Origin: Eubacterium multiforme
GTDB taxonomy: Bacteria; Bacillota; Clostridia; Clostridiales; Clostridiaceae
DNA length: 33,455 nt
Reading direction: 5' to 3'
Assembly (NCBI RefSeq): GCF_030813415.1
Contig: NZ_JAUSUF010000020.1
Location: 1 to 33,455 of the forward strand
Below the pieces are notes generated by a model. The model searched no databases and was not told where the DNA came from. It saw only the letters and a program-made list of their open reading frames with translations. Of the stretch, positions 6,885 through 14,743 are shown in pieces. The position numbers and the translations under genes are program-made. Each line of letters starts with the position of its first letter. Position 1 is the first letter of the stretch.

Positions 6885-7922
6885 CTAAATAACTAATTGT
6901 TCTATAGCTTTATTATTCATGTCATATTCTTTTTTTAACTTTTTGGATTCTTCTATTATTTCTCTCTTTCTATTTACTATTTGTTTATTTCTATTTAATA
7001 ACTCTTGCTTTATAACTTGTCTTACCTCTAAACTTAAATTTGAAAAATAAGAGTCTGTGAATTTCTCTTCATTATCAACATATCCACCAGTTTTACGGAT
7101 AGTAGGAAGAACTTCACTTGTAATCCATCTTTTAAACTTCTTTGCATTTGGTAGTTTGCTAGAAAGTATTAAACTGTAAAGTCCACTTTCGTTTATAAGC
7201 CATCCACCTCGTTGTCCTAAACTGGATAACGAAACGTTATTGAGTTTATCTTCTTCATCAACATGATCTGTTAATGCTTTGCTAGAATTTAGGTATCCTA
7301 ATCTTTCAGCTACATCTTTTCCTACAAACCAAGGTTCTCCTTCTTTATTTAATACTCTTACTTGTCCAAACTCTTCATTATTAAAAATCTGTAATTCTCT
7401 CTTATGCTCTGCTTCTTCAAATTCAATTTGCTTGCAATTACTAACTTTTAATTCTTCAAGAAGTCTATTAAAATCAATAGTGTTTCTCTTTCTGCTCTTT
7501 TTAGAATATAGAAGTATTCCTGTATAAGTAATTATTAATAAACCTCTTTGATTGCAAGATAACCCATAATCATTAGCTTGAACGGTATTTAATTTCATAT
7601 ACTCACTCTTATCTAATCTTCTAGTAATTACAAAACTATCATTCAACCCTAATGCTTTAGCTAAATCAGCGATAACATAGTAATCTCTATCTTTAAGTTT
7701 TCTAATTTTACCTAAATGAGTTTCAATAGCTTGTACTCTTTCTTTATCATAAGTAAAGTAATTATTTTCTATATTTACATTTTTCAATTCACCTGATGGA
7801 ATCCTTATTGCTCTCCCTAAACCTTCTTTCTTTTTAATCTCTCCTCTTTTTACAAGTTCATAAATATGACCTGTGCTTACTTTTAACTTTTTAGCAGTTT
7901 CTTCAACTGTGTAATACCTCAT
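6885..7922 (-). CDS. HTH plus tandem Bro-N antirepressor-like protein
   Basis: The 345-residue protein has an excisionase-type HTH at residues 1-47 (YTVEETAKKLKVSTGHIYEL). A degenerate Bro-N-like segment covers about 80-158 (VIADLAKALGLNDSFV ... GILLYSKKSRK). A canonical Bro-N domain lies at about 178-282 (WFVGKDVAERLGY ... GLYSLILSSKLPNAKKFKRW). The C-terminal tail is helical and charged (about 285-345). Bro-N proteins bind DNA and act as phage antirepressors. The gene directly follows cro and has its own likely promoter and operator inside the 3' part of cro (7948-8014), so it is probably derepressed when CI is lost. Confidence 0.8.
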   Translation of the reverse strand: MRYYTVEETAKKLKVSTGHIYELVKRGEIKKKEGLGRAIRIPSGELKNVNIENNYFTYDKERVQAIETHLGKIRKLKDRDYYVIADLAKALGLNDSFVITRRLDKSEYMKLNTVQANDYGLSCNQRGLLIITYTGILLYSKKSRKRNTIDFNRLLEELKVSNCKQIEFEEAEHKRELQIFNNEEFGQVRVLNKEGEPWFVGKDVAERLGYLNSSKALTDHVDEEDKLNNVSLSSLGQRGGWLINESGLYSLILSSKLPNAKKFKRWITSEVLPTIRKTGGYVDNEEKFTDSYFSNLSLEVRQVIKQELLNRNKQIVNRKREIIEESKKLKKEYDMNNKAIEQLVI

Positions 7923-7933
7923 ACTTTTTCCTC

Positions 7934-8170
7934 CTAACTTATTTTTTGTTGCATATTTGGGATATTATTTTTAAAAAAAATTTCTATTATATCATTTGAA
8001 TTTTCTATATTCAAAATAGAAATAATTTCAAATGCTTCTTTCAAAGTAAATTGACTACGCCCATTAAGTTTAGCATTTAGACTTTGCGTTGTTATACTAA
8101 GGCACTCGGCTAATTTACTTTGAGAATAATTTTTTTCCTTCATAATCCCTTTTAACTTATTATAAATCAT
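7934..8170 (-). CDS. Cro-like XRE-family repressor (78 aa)
   Basis: This 78-residue protein has an HTH_3/XRE domain at about residues 4-58: MKEKNYSQSKLAECLSITTQ then NAKLNGRSQFTLKEAFEI. It is divergent from the CI-like gene across a 151-base operator region, the classic position of Cro. Its 3' coding end contains a fourth operator copy, and its middle contains a leftward promoter for the antirepressor. An AGGTGAGAAA-type ribosome site precedes the ATG. Confidence 0.85.
   Translation of the reverse strand: MIYNKLKGIMKEKNYSQSKLAECLSITTQSLNAKLNGRSQFTLKEAFEIISILNIENSNDIIEIFFKNNIPNMQQKIS
7948..8014 (-). promoter_or_regulatory. Internal promoter and operator for the Bro-N antirepressor, inside cro
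   Basis: On the minus strand TTGAAT (8014-8009), 17 bases, and TATAAT (7991-7986) form a good sigma-A promoter within cro. About 20 bases after the expected start lies an operator copy, GTTGCATATTTGGGATA on the plus strand at 7948-7964. It is identical over these 17 bases to the operator at 8183. The antirepressor start codon is at 7922. Repression by CI or Cro is inferred. Confidence 0.5.
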
Positions 8171-8182
8171 TTTCTCACCTCC

Positions 8183-8302
8183 GTTGCATATTTGGGATAA
8201 TTAAACTATAACATCTCCTTTTTTATAAGTCAACCCATTTATGCAACTTTTTTTTATATTTTTTAAAATAATCGTTGCATTTATGAAAAAATATTTTATA
8301 AT
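8183..8302. promoter_or_regulatory. Lysis-lysogeny switch: divergent promoters and three operators
   Basis: The leftward (cro) promoter is TTGACT at 8233-8228 and TATAGT at 8210-8205, with 17-base spacing. The rightward (cI) promoter is TTGCAT at 8275-8280 and TATAAT at 8297-8302, with 16-base spacing. Operators sharing GTTGCAT lie at 8183-8200 (downstream of the cro -10), at 8247-8233 in the opposite orientation (abutting the cro -35) and at 8274-8289 (covering the cI -35). The placement lets one protein block either promoter. Confidence 0.65.
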
Positions 8303-8321
8303 TAAATTATGAGGTGATTAA

Positions 8322-8810
8322 ATGAGTAATTTATTTGATGATTCAAAAATGAAAAATATAATGAATCGAATACAAAGTAGAAGATTAGAATTACAACTTT
8401 CATATCAAGATTTAGCTTCAAAAACTAATATGAGTAAATCTACATTGCAAAGATATGAAACCGGATTAATAAAAAATATGCCTGTTGATAAATTAGGTAT
8501 TATAGCTAAGGCTTTAGATGTAAGTCCATTATGGCTTTTAGGCTTAAATGAAAACAATAATGAATTATCTAAAGAAGAAGAAAACCACATAGAGGACTTA
8601 AGAAAATTAAATGATATAGGTAAAAAGAAAGTTATTACTTATACTAAAGATTTAGTAGAAATGCCTAAATATCAAAAACAAATATGGGAAGAAGAAGGAA
8701 AAGAATTTTTAATGCCTAATGCAGCACATGAAAAAGAAGGGGAATTTACAGAAGAAGATTATAAGCATGATGACGACATTATGAAAGATGATGATTTCTG
8801 GAATAAATAG
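8322..8810 (+). CDS. CI-like XRE-family phage repressor
   Basis: This 162-residue protein has an XRE HTH domain at about residues 12-75 (RIQSRRLELQLSYQDLASKT, MSKSTLQRYETG, ALDVSPLWLLGL). Its acidic C-terminal region (about 80-162) lacks a recognisable LexA-type Ser-Lys peptidase. Inactivation is therefore more likely through the ImmA/IrrE-type partner encoded immediately downstream or through an antirepressor than by self-cleavage. A GAGGTGATTAA site precedes the ATG. Confidence 0.85.
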   Translation: MSNLFDDSKMKNIMNRIQSRRLELQLSYQDLASKTNMSKSTLQRYETGLIKNMPVDKLGIIAKALDVSPLWLLGLNENNNELSKEEENHIEDLRKLNDIGKKKVITYTKDLVEMPKYQKQIWEEEGKEFLMPNAAHEKEGEFTEEDYKHDDDIMKDDDFWNK

Positions 8811-8830
8811 TTAAAGTGGGTGATGAGGAT

Positions 8831-9286
8831 TTGACATATGATGAATTATTAATAGAAGCAGAAGAGCTCGGAATAATAGTTAAAGAAATTAAAATGAGAA
8901 CAAAGAAAGGTAGATGCTATGGCAATAGAATTGCTATAAATAGTAAATTAAATAATACTGAAAAAGCTTGTATTCTTGCTGAAGAACTTGGACATTATAA
9001 TCTTACTATTGGTAATATTTTAAATCAAAAAGAAATAGAAAACAAAAAGCAGGAACTTATAGCTAGAAAATACGGCTTTGACAGAAATGTTGGTCTAATT
9101 GGATTGATAGAAGCTTTCAAACACGGTTGCATTGGAAGATTTGAAATAGCTGAATACCTAGATGTTACAGAAGAATATTTACAAGAAGCTATTGATTATT
9201 ATAGAGATAAATATGGAGTTATGTATCAAATAGATAATTATTTAATTTACTTTATGCCAAACTTATTCATTGGTAAAGCTTTTTAA
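8831..9286 (+). CDS. ImmA/IrrE-family (peptidase M78-like) protein
   Basis: The product has the M78 fold pattern, with KACILAEELGHYNLTIGN at the active-site helix and AEYLDVTEEYLQEAIDYY at the C-terminus. The usual zinc motif HExxH reads EELGH here: the first His is replaced by Glu while the second His remains. This variant occurs in other phage members of the family. I place the start at TTG 8831 because GGGTGAT lies 6 bases before it. The upstream GTG at 8816 has no ribosome site. It follows the repressor gene directly, and partners of this kind cleave or inactivate the XRE repressor, as ImmA does to ImmR in ICEBs1. Confidence 0.75.
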   Translation: MTYDELLIEAEELGIIVKEIKMRTKKGRCYGNRIAINSKLNNTEKACILAEELGHYNLTIGNILNQKEIENKKQELIARKYGFDRNVGLIGLIEAFKHGCIGRFEIAEYLDVTEEYLQEAIDYYRDKYGVMYQIDNYLIYFMPNLFIGKAF

Positions 9287-9291
9287 AATGG

Positions 9292-9320
9292 CAGTTAAAT
9301 ATTTAACTGTTTATTTTTTA
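9292..9320 (+). terminator. Terminator after the repressor-ImmA operon
   Basis: A perfect inverted repeat CAGTTAAAT-ATTTAACTG at 9292-9309 is followed by TTTATTTTTTA. It lies just after the ImmA-like stop and before the integrase, so it insulates the integrase from the repressor transcript. Confidence 0.7.
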
Positions 9321-9329
9321 AATATATAA

Positions 9330-9341
9330 GAACATATATTC
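9330..9341. promoter_or_regulatory. LexA-box-like site upstream of integrase
   Basis: GAACATATATTC differs by one base from the palindrome GAACATATGTTC, which fits the GAAC-N4-GTTC LexA boxes of Firmicutes. It lies 16 bases before the integrase start, overlapping the expected 5' end of the message. SOS control of the integrase is inferred. Confidence 0.35.
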
Positions 9342-9357
9342 GATAAGGAGTGATTTT

Positions 9358-10446
9358 ATGGACTATAATGTAACCTATAGACAAAAAGATAATGGAATTC
9401 AGGTTATTATTTCTTACAAAGACAACTCAGGAAAATGGAAACAAAAATCTAAACAAGGCTTCCCTAATACTAGAGAGGGAAAGAAAAAAGCTAAAATTCA
9501 GGCTGATATAATACTTCAAGAGTTAAAAGAATCTATAACAAATTTTACTTACAACGAATTTGAACATATAACACTAGGCGAGTTCATAGAACTACATTTA
9601 AAACATATGAAAATACATTTAGAACCCAATACTATAATTTCATATAGAGCAGGCTTAAGCCATTTTGAAAGTATTTATAATCTAGAAATATCTAAAATAA
9701 GATATATAGATTTACAACAATGTGTAGATAACTTAGTTACCAAAGGTTATAAGTATTCTTCAATTCGTAATTATATTCAAAAAATTAAATATATATTCAA
9801 CACCGCCATAAATAACTATGATATTCCAATAAAAAATATAACTAAAAAATTAACTATTGAAAAAGAAAAAAACCCTTCAACCAAGAGAGCTCTTACTAAT
9901 TCTGAATTAAATACATTACTGGAGAAAACAACTAATTCAAAGTATTATATAATGATTTTTCTTGCTTCTAGATGTGGCCTTAGAATAGGAGAAATAGTTG
10001 GATTAACTTGGAATGATATAGATTTTAAAAATGCTACACTTTCTATAAATAAGCAATGGAAATTGCTAAAAAATAATACTTTTGGATTTGGTGAACTTAA
10101 AAGTAAAAATTCTAATAGAATACTTCCATTAACTCCTAATATGATTAAAGAACTAAAGGAATTAAAAAACAATAGCATATATAATATTGATGGTAGAATA
10201 CTATCATATAAAAATACTAAAGTTATAACTGTGTCAATTAATAAACATATTAAAAGACTTGGTTTTGATATATCCTTCCACGAACTACGTCATACATTTG
10301 CAACTAATCTAATATCAAACGGAATTGATTTTAAAACTGCGGCCAAACTTTTAGGCCATGATGTAGAGCAAACAATGAAAACTTACTCCCATGTAACTGA
10401 TGATATGTTAAAGAGAGCAAGTGAAATAATGGAAAATATTTTTTGA
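9358..10446 (+). CDS. int: Tyrosine integrase
   Basis: The 362-residue recombinase has an N-terminal arm-binding region (about 1-65), a SAM-like core-binding domain (about 70-165) and a catalytic domain (about 175-362). The catalytic residues are present: Arg209 in RCGLRIGE, a Lys near 248-250 (LKSKNSNR), His308-x-x-Arg311 in FHELRHTFATNL, His334 in LLGHD and Tyr343 in KTYSHV. Length is normal for phage and Tn916-like integrases. It has its own ribosome site (AAGGAGTG) and follows a terminator. As the last phage gene it marks the right end of the prophage. Confidence 0.95.
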   Translation: MDYNVTYRQKDNGIQVIISYKDNSGKWKQKSKQGFPNTREGKKKAKIQADIILQELKESITNFTYNEFEHITLGEFIELHLKHMKIHLEPNTIISYRAGLSHFESIYNLEISKIRYIDLQQCVDNLVTKGYKYSSIRNYIQKIKYIFNTAINNYDIPIKNITKKLTIEKEKNPSTKRALTNSELNTLLEKTTNSKYYIMIFLASRCGLRIGEIVGLTWNDIDFKNATLSINKQWKLLKNNTFGFGELKSKNSNRILPLTPNMIKELKELKNNSIYNIDGRILSYKNTKVITVSINKHIKRLGFDISFHELRHTFATNLISNGIDFKTAAKLLGHDVEQTMKTYSHVTDDMLKRASEIMENIF

Positions 10447-10494
10447 CGATTTTTTGCCGTTTTAAAAAGGAATGGCTATTTTAAATGTATTTAA
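10447..10494. other. Probable attachment-site junction (right end of prophage)
   Basis: The 48 bases between the integrase stop and the stop codon of the XRE-cupin gene must contain, or directly adjoin, the phage-host junction, since phage genes end on one side and host-type genes start on the other. No core duplication can be shown because the other prophage end is outside the window. The core may extend into the 3' end of the regulator gene. Confidence 0.4.
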
Positions 10495-11046
10495 TCATGT
10501 ATAAAGTATTATATTTTGAAAAATAGCTTTACTTTTACTTGTATTTTTATATACATGATTTTTATTTGCCATAAATCTAATTGAATGTTCATTTTTAAGA
10601 ACAAAATTTTCCTTATCTATTTCTATTTCCATTTCTCCCTCTGTAACTATAATATACTCACAAACCCCATCATTATGAGGACCTGATACATGATTACATC
10701 CTGGCTCTAGTTCTATAGTAAAAACCTCAAAACCCTCTTTAGGATCAAAAGGGAAAATAGGATACAATTTCATTTTATTATCATTTTCTATTACTGGAGT
10801 AATATCTTTTTGCTTTACTACTTGTAATTCCTCTTTATTTTCATCAATAAAAATTGAAAAAGATACTTTAAGTCCATTAGCAATTTTCCATAGAGTTGAA
10901 ACTGTTGGATTTGACTGTCCCCTCTCTATTTGACCTAGCATCGCTTTACTAACATTTGTTAATTTAGATACTTCATCCAAACTTAAATTTCTCTTATTTC
11001 TTATATCTTTTAATCTACTACCTATAATTAAATTTAAATTTTCCAT
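10495..11046 (-). CDS. XRE-family regulator with C-terminal cupin
   Basis: The 183-residue protein joins an HTH_3 domain (about residues 6-62; IRNKRNLSLDEVSKLTNVSK and GQIERGQSNPTVSTLWKIA) to a cupin_2 domain (about 105-180; LEPGCNHVSGPHNDGVCEYIIVTEG). This is the architecture of small-ligand-sensing repressors such as those beside amino-acid or drug exporters. It is divergent from the DMT transporter at 11474 and probably controls it. The ligand is unknown. The prophage appears inserted at or just past the 3' end of this gene, leaving the cupin domain complete. Confidence 0.85.
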   Translation of the reverse strand: MENLNLIIGSRLKDIRNKRNLSLDEVSKLTNVSKAMLGQIERGQSNPTVSTLWKIANGLKVSFSIFIDENKEELQVVKQKDITPVIENDNKMKLYPIFPFDPKEGFEVFTIELEPGCNHVSGPHNDGVCEYIIVTEGEMEIEIDKENFVLKNEHSIRFMANKNHVYKNTSKSKAIFQNIILYT

Positions 11047-11207
11047 TACTTAAAACTCCTTATACTTTAAGGCTTACATATTTAGTTATGTTTTAATATA
11101 TTAATTTTATAATATTATATTGCTTTTGTAAATAATCCAATGTACAATATAACATATATTTAATGCTATAGTATACAAGAATATTATATTACACTTTTAG
11201 TTTTGCC

Positions 11208-11432
11208 TATGTTTTAAACTAGTATTGATTTTAGATAGAACTGTAAGACTATCTTAATAAGCAATTAGAGTTTCATTGTCTATGGAAAAATAATAGCGTT
11301 AAGAGCCTTTTTCTGTTGGAGGGCAGTGAGTTTAAAAGTCTTAGCTATTATTTTGGAATAGATAATAGAAACTCTCTGCGAAATTAAGCAAATCTAAAGG
11401 GCTATCTAAAATCAATACTAACCTAAAACATA
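11208..11432. mobile_element. MITE-like element with 29-bp terminal inverted repeats
   Basis: The left terminus (11210-11238) and the reverse complement of the right terminus (11402-11430) agree at 26 of 29 bases. Both share the end TGTTTTA and the inner GTATTGATTTTAGATAG, and TA flanks each side. Further inward, 11267-11283 pairs with 11358-11375, and AAAATAATAGC (11287-11297) pairs exactly with 11344-11354. The whole 221 bp can thus fold into one long hairpin. No ORF is inside. TA flanks and hairpin form fit a Tc1/mariner-IS630-type MITE, but a structured RNA is an alternative. It fills most of the 427-base gap between regulator and transporter. A lone terminus occurs at 33282-33310. Confidence 0.65.
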
Positions 11433-11473
11433 ACTTTAATTTTGACTATATTTTTTAATTTGGAGGTTTAATT

Positions 11474-12415
11474 TTGAAAAAAGCACTTATATATGGAATA
11501 GGAGCATCCTTCTTTTTCTCATTTACATTTGTACTAAATAGAAGTATGAATCTTTCTGGAGGAAGCTGGATTTGGAGCTCATCTTTACGCTATATTTTTA
11601 TGTTACCAATTTTATTTATTATTGTCCTTACAAAAAATCAATTAATTGATGTACTAGAAGATATAATAAAAAAGCCAATTAAATGGCTTATTTGGAGTAC
11701 AGTAGGTTTTGGTTTGTTTTATGCACCTTTAAGTTTTGCATCAGAATATGGTGCTTCATGGTTAGTTGCTGGAACTTGGCAAATAACTATAATTGCAGGA
11801 GCTCTTATGTCTCCACTATTTTTTAAATACATAGAAACTAAAAATGGACTAGTTAAAGTAAGAAATAAAATTCCAAAAAAATCTTTAATAATGTCTTTAA
11901 TAATTTTACTTGGAATATTTTTAATGCTTTTTGAGGAAACAAAACATATTTCAATTTTAAAAGCATTTTTAGTAATAATACCTGTTCTAGTTGCTGCCTT
12001 TGCTTACCCTCTTGGGAATCGTAAAATGATGGAAGTTTGTAATAATAATCTTAATACCATTCAAAGAGTTTTTGGTATGACTTTGTGCAGTATTCCATTT
12101 TGGTTAATATTATCAATATATGGTGTATCATCTGTTGGTTTTCCAAGTAGTGAACAACTATTTCAATCATTTTTAGTAGCCATATTTTCTGGCGTTATTG
12201 CTACTATACTATTCTTTAAGGCTACTGATATTGTAAGTAAAGATGCTCACAAACTAGCTGTAATAGAATCAACTCAATCTGGTGAAGTAATCTTTACACT
12301 TTTAGGTGGAATTTTCATGCTTCACGACAGAATTCCAACTTTAATTGGAATGATTGGTATAACATTAGTTATTGTTGGAATGATTTTAAATAGTCTTAGT
12401 AGTAATTCTAATTAA
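11474..12415 (+). CDS. DMT-superfamily (EmrE/EamA-type) efflux transporter
   Basis: The 313-residue protein has about ten hydrophobic segments in two similar halves and matches the family of putative multidrug resistance efflux transporters (for example SFTFVLNRSMNLSGGSWIWS near residue 17 and FASEYGASWLVAGTWQITI near 94). It acts in the cytoplasmic membrane. The start is TTG at 11474, with TGGAGGT 7-13 bases upstream. It is divergent from the XRE-cupin regulator, which suggests ligand-controlled export. The substrate cannot be deduced. The intervening MITE-like element may have altered its promoter. Confidence 0.85.
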   Translation: MKKALIYGIGASFFFSFTFVLNRSMNLSGGSWIWSSSLRYIFMLPILFIIVLTKNQLIDVLEDIIKKPIKWLIWSTVGFGLFYAPLSFASEYGASWLVAGTWQITIIAGALMSPLFFKYIETKNGLVKVRNKIPKKSLIMSLIILLGIFLMLFEETKHISILKAFLVIIPVLVAAFAYPLGNRKMMEVCNNNLNTIQRVFGMTLCSIPFWLILSIYGVSSVGFPSSEQLFQSFLVAIFSGVIATILFFKATDIVSKDAHKLAVIESTQSGEVIFTLLGGIFMLHDRIPTLIGMIGITLVIVGMILNSLSSNSN

Positions 12416-12489
12416 GTTTACTTTTTATTAGATTATATTTAAAAAGTCTTAGATATTATTTTCTTAATAAGTTTTAAAAATATAACAAA

Positions 12490-12550
12490 AGGCAAAATAA
12501 TAAACTATTTAAAACTAACTCATTAAAGTTATAAGTTTATTATTTTGCCT
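12490..12550. terminator. Bidirectional terminator-like inverted repeat
   Basis: A perfect 17-bp inverted repeat, AGGCAAAATAATAAACT at 12490-12506 and its complement at 12534-12550, surrounds a 27-base loop. It lies between the convergent transporter and CsaA-like genes. T-rich runs on both outer sides are short, so termination is probable but the long loop is atypical. Confidence 0.5.
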
Positions 12551-12574
12551 AATATATATTATTTTTAAAAATTT

Positions 12575-12925
12575 TTATCCAACCCTTGTTCCATTTGGTA
12601 CAGGCTTTTCAGGTTGAGCTAGCACTGGAATAATTCCATCTTGATATCCTATATCAAAAAGCATTCCTTCTGATATTTCACCAGCCATCTTTTTAGGTGG
12701 TAAGTTTACAATAAATAAAGCTTGCTGTCCTTCAATTTCTTTAGGATTATCCCTTTCACCTTTCATACCTACTAATATAGTCCTATTAAAATCTCCAAAA
12801 TCAACAGTAAGTTTAACTAATTTCTTTGATTTTGCAATGTCCTCTACTAATTTAATAGTACCTACTCTTATGTCAACTTTATCAAGTATGTCTAAACTAA
12901 TATTTTCTTTAACTTCAACTGTCAT
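12575..12925 (-). CDS. csaA: CsaA-like tRNA-binding-domain protein
   Basis: This 116-residue stand-alone OB-fold protein has VDIRVGTIKLVEDIAKSKKL, FGDFNRTILVGMKG, IVNLPPKKMAGEISEGML and VPNGTRVG, the Trbp111/CsaA pattern, and is close to the length of Bacillus CsaA. The family binds tRNA or acts as a secretion-linked chaperone. It is probably monocistronic, between a terminator-like repeat and its own upstream region. Confidence 0.85.
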   Translation of the reverse strand: MTVEVKENISLDILDKVDIRVGTIKLVEDIAKSKKLVKLTVDFGDFNRTILVGMKGERDNPKEIEGQQALFIVNLPPKKMAGEISEGMLFDIGYQDGIIPVLAQPEKPVPNGTRVG

Positions 12926-13035
12926 AATAAAACCTCCCTAATTTTAATATTTATAATTAATTGTTATCTTTTATTTTAACCATTTTTTATTAATTATACC
13001 ATATTTTAGGTATTATGTATTATATATTTTTGTCT

Positions 13036-14568
13036 TTAATTTATTTCTACTTTAGATAAGTCCTTAACTCCATCTTGAGTTATATCAAAGGTAATTTTTA
13101 AACTATACATACCATACTCTAATACTGCATTAAATTGGGTATTAATTTTCTTAGAACTAGTATTTTTACCTACTGTTAATTCTAATTCCTTAGTATTTTT
13201 ATTGTACTTAAGATCTATATTTTTATTTTCATCATTAGTTGATATTGCTGGAAGCCCCTCAGTTATTCCATAAGTTTTATAAATTTTTTCAATATATTTA
13301 TCAGCACCAGTAACTGGACATTTCATTTTATAAACAGTTCCTTCACTTTTTGCTTTTACCTTAATTGTATCTTTAAGCATTTGTCCATACATATTAAAAA
13401 ATTTCTTTCCAGACCAATCTTCAAAGGAATCAGCTGCTAAGTCTTGTACTTCATTTAAATTAGTTACATAACTATTATTACAACTTAAAGTTTTTAAATT
13501 TTTAAGATTTTTTACAAAACTAATATCATCAACAAAATTATCATCAATGCTTAAAAATTCTAAGTTTGTAAGTTCTCCTAAATATTTATAAGTTATTTTT
13601 TTAGTACGTTTATTACAATAATGCATATCAATCCAATTTATTTTATTAAGTTTAGAAATAGGTTCTAAATTAAATATTCCTACATTATTATATATATCTA
13701 AATGTTGTAAATTTTTAAGATTTCTCAATGGTTCCAAATCACTTATTTCATTTCTATATACTTCTAAAAACTCTAATTTTGTTAAATTTTTTATAGGTGT
13801 TAAATCTTTTATTTTATTCATACTTAATTTAATTGTTTTAAGATTTTTAGCATACTCTAATCCTGATAGATTCTTAATTCCTCTTACAGGTGTACCTTTT
13901 TCATCTTTCTTTAATTTTAAAAATCTACTATCTAACTTTGTTATAGTTTCCATTTCTTGTACTGTAATATCAGATAAAGGATTTCGTTCTTTCCCTAAAG
14001 CTCTATTAATAACTCTTCTTAAGTTTTCATCCTTTATATTAACTAATTTAGCTTTAGAGTCATTCTGAGTATTTTTCTCTTCTTTTTTATCTTTATTATT
14101 TACTTTACTTTCTTGAATTAATTTTTTCTCTTCTACTACTTTTTTATTTATTTTATGTACATTATCATGCCTTACAAAAGAATTTTTACTTAAATCAATA
14201 TCTTCTTTTAAGTTATTATCTTTTTTTAAATTAAATTCCCTACTAGTTATGGTATTATCATTTAACAAATGTCTTTTTGAACTACTTTTTAAATCTTTAT
14301 TTTTATCTTTTTTTAAAATTAAAATATCTGTATTTTTTTCACCAGATAAATTTTTTTCTTCATTTTTTTCTTTAACTTCCTCTTTATCTACTTCTTTAAT
14401 ATCCTTTGAATTATCCTTTCCATTAGATTCAGTTAAATTTTTTTCATTACTGCTAGAACTATTATTCTTTTCATTACTACCAAATAAAGTACAAGACATT
14501 AGTAAAGTTGAACTTAAAATTAATGCTATTAAAGATAAGAAAGTATACTTTTTATTAAAGTGTTTCAT
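13036..14568 (-). CDS. Leucine-rich-repeat lipoprotein
   Basis: The 510-residue protein begins with a lipoprotein signal peptide ending LLMSC (lipidated Cys at residue 26). A very Lys/Glu/Asn/Ser-rich linker (about 30-180) follows. A leucine-rich-repeat domain (about 180-385) has repeats such as LKTIKLSMNKIKDLTPIKNL and LEFLEVYRNEISDLEPLRNL, the 22-residue internalin type. The C-terminal 110 residues are a separate beta-rich domain. It would be anchored to the outer face of the membrane, with the LRR held out by the charged linker. Its ligand is unknown. Confidence 0.85.
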   Translation of the reverse strand: MKHFNKKYTFLSLIALILSSTLLMSCTLFGSNEKNNSSSSNEKNLTESNGKDNSKDIKEVDKEEVKEKNEEKNLSGEKNTDILILKKDKNKDLKSSSKRHLLNDNTITSREFNLKKDNNLKEDIDLSKNSFVRHDNVHKINKKVVEEKKLIQESKVNNKDKKEEKNTQNDSKAKLVNIKDENLRRVINRALGKERNPLSDITVQEMETITKLDSRFLKLKKDEKGTPVRGIKNLSGLEYAKNLKTIKLSMNKIKDLTPIKNLTKLEFLEVYRNEISDLEPLRNLKNLQHLDIYNNVGIFNLEPISKLNKINWIDMHYCNKRTKKITYKYLGELTNLEFLSIDDNFVDDISFVKNLKNLKTLSCNNSYVTNLNEVQDLAADSFEDWSGKKFFNMYGQMLKDTIKVKAKSEGTVYKMKCPVTGADKYIEKIYKTYGITEGLPAISTNDENKNIDLKYNKNTKELELTVGKNTSSKKINTQFNAVLEYGMYSLKITFDITQDGVKDLSKVEIN

Positions 14569-14743
14569 ATTTTGTCCCCCTCAAATAATAAAATGGATTT
14601 AGTCTTATTAGTAAACGTATACATTAACTATTAAATCTTTCATCTCCTTTTGATTTTTTATTTAAATCCATTAAATCTTTAAAATATATTTTTATATTAA
14701 TTTGTAAAATTTAAGCATTAATTAATCAATTATTTTTATAAAA

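Noticed and set aside
11160..11473. Guanidine or other riboswitch controlling the transporter at 11474
   Set aside because: The conserved ykkC-type cores are not visible, and the terminal inverted repeats with TA flanks explain the structure better as a MITE.
13546..14602. Plus-strand reading frame opposite the LRR lipoprotein gene (for example 14249-14602)
   Set aside because: Its Phe/Ser/Leu-rich product is the mirror of the Lys/Glu/Asn-rich linker, and it has no ribosome site.
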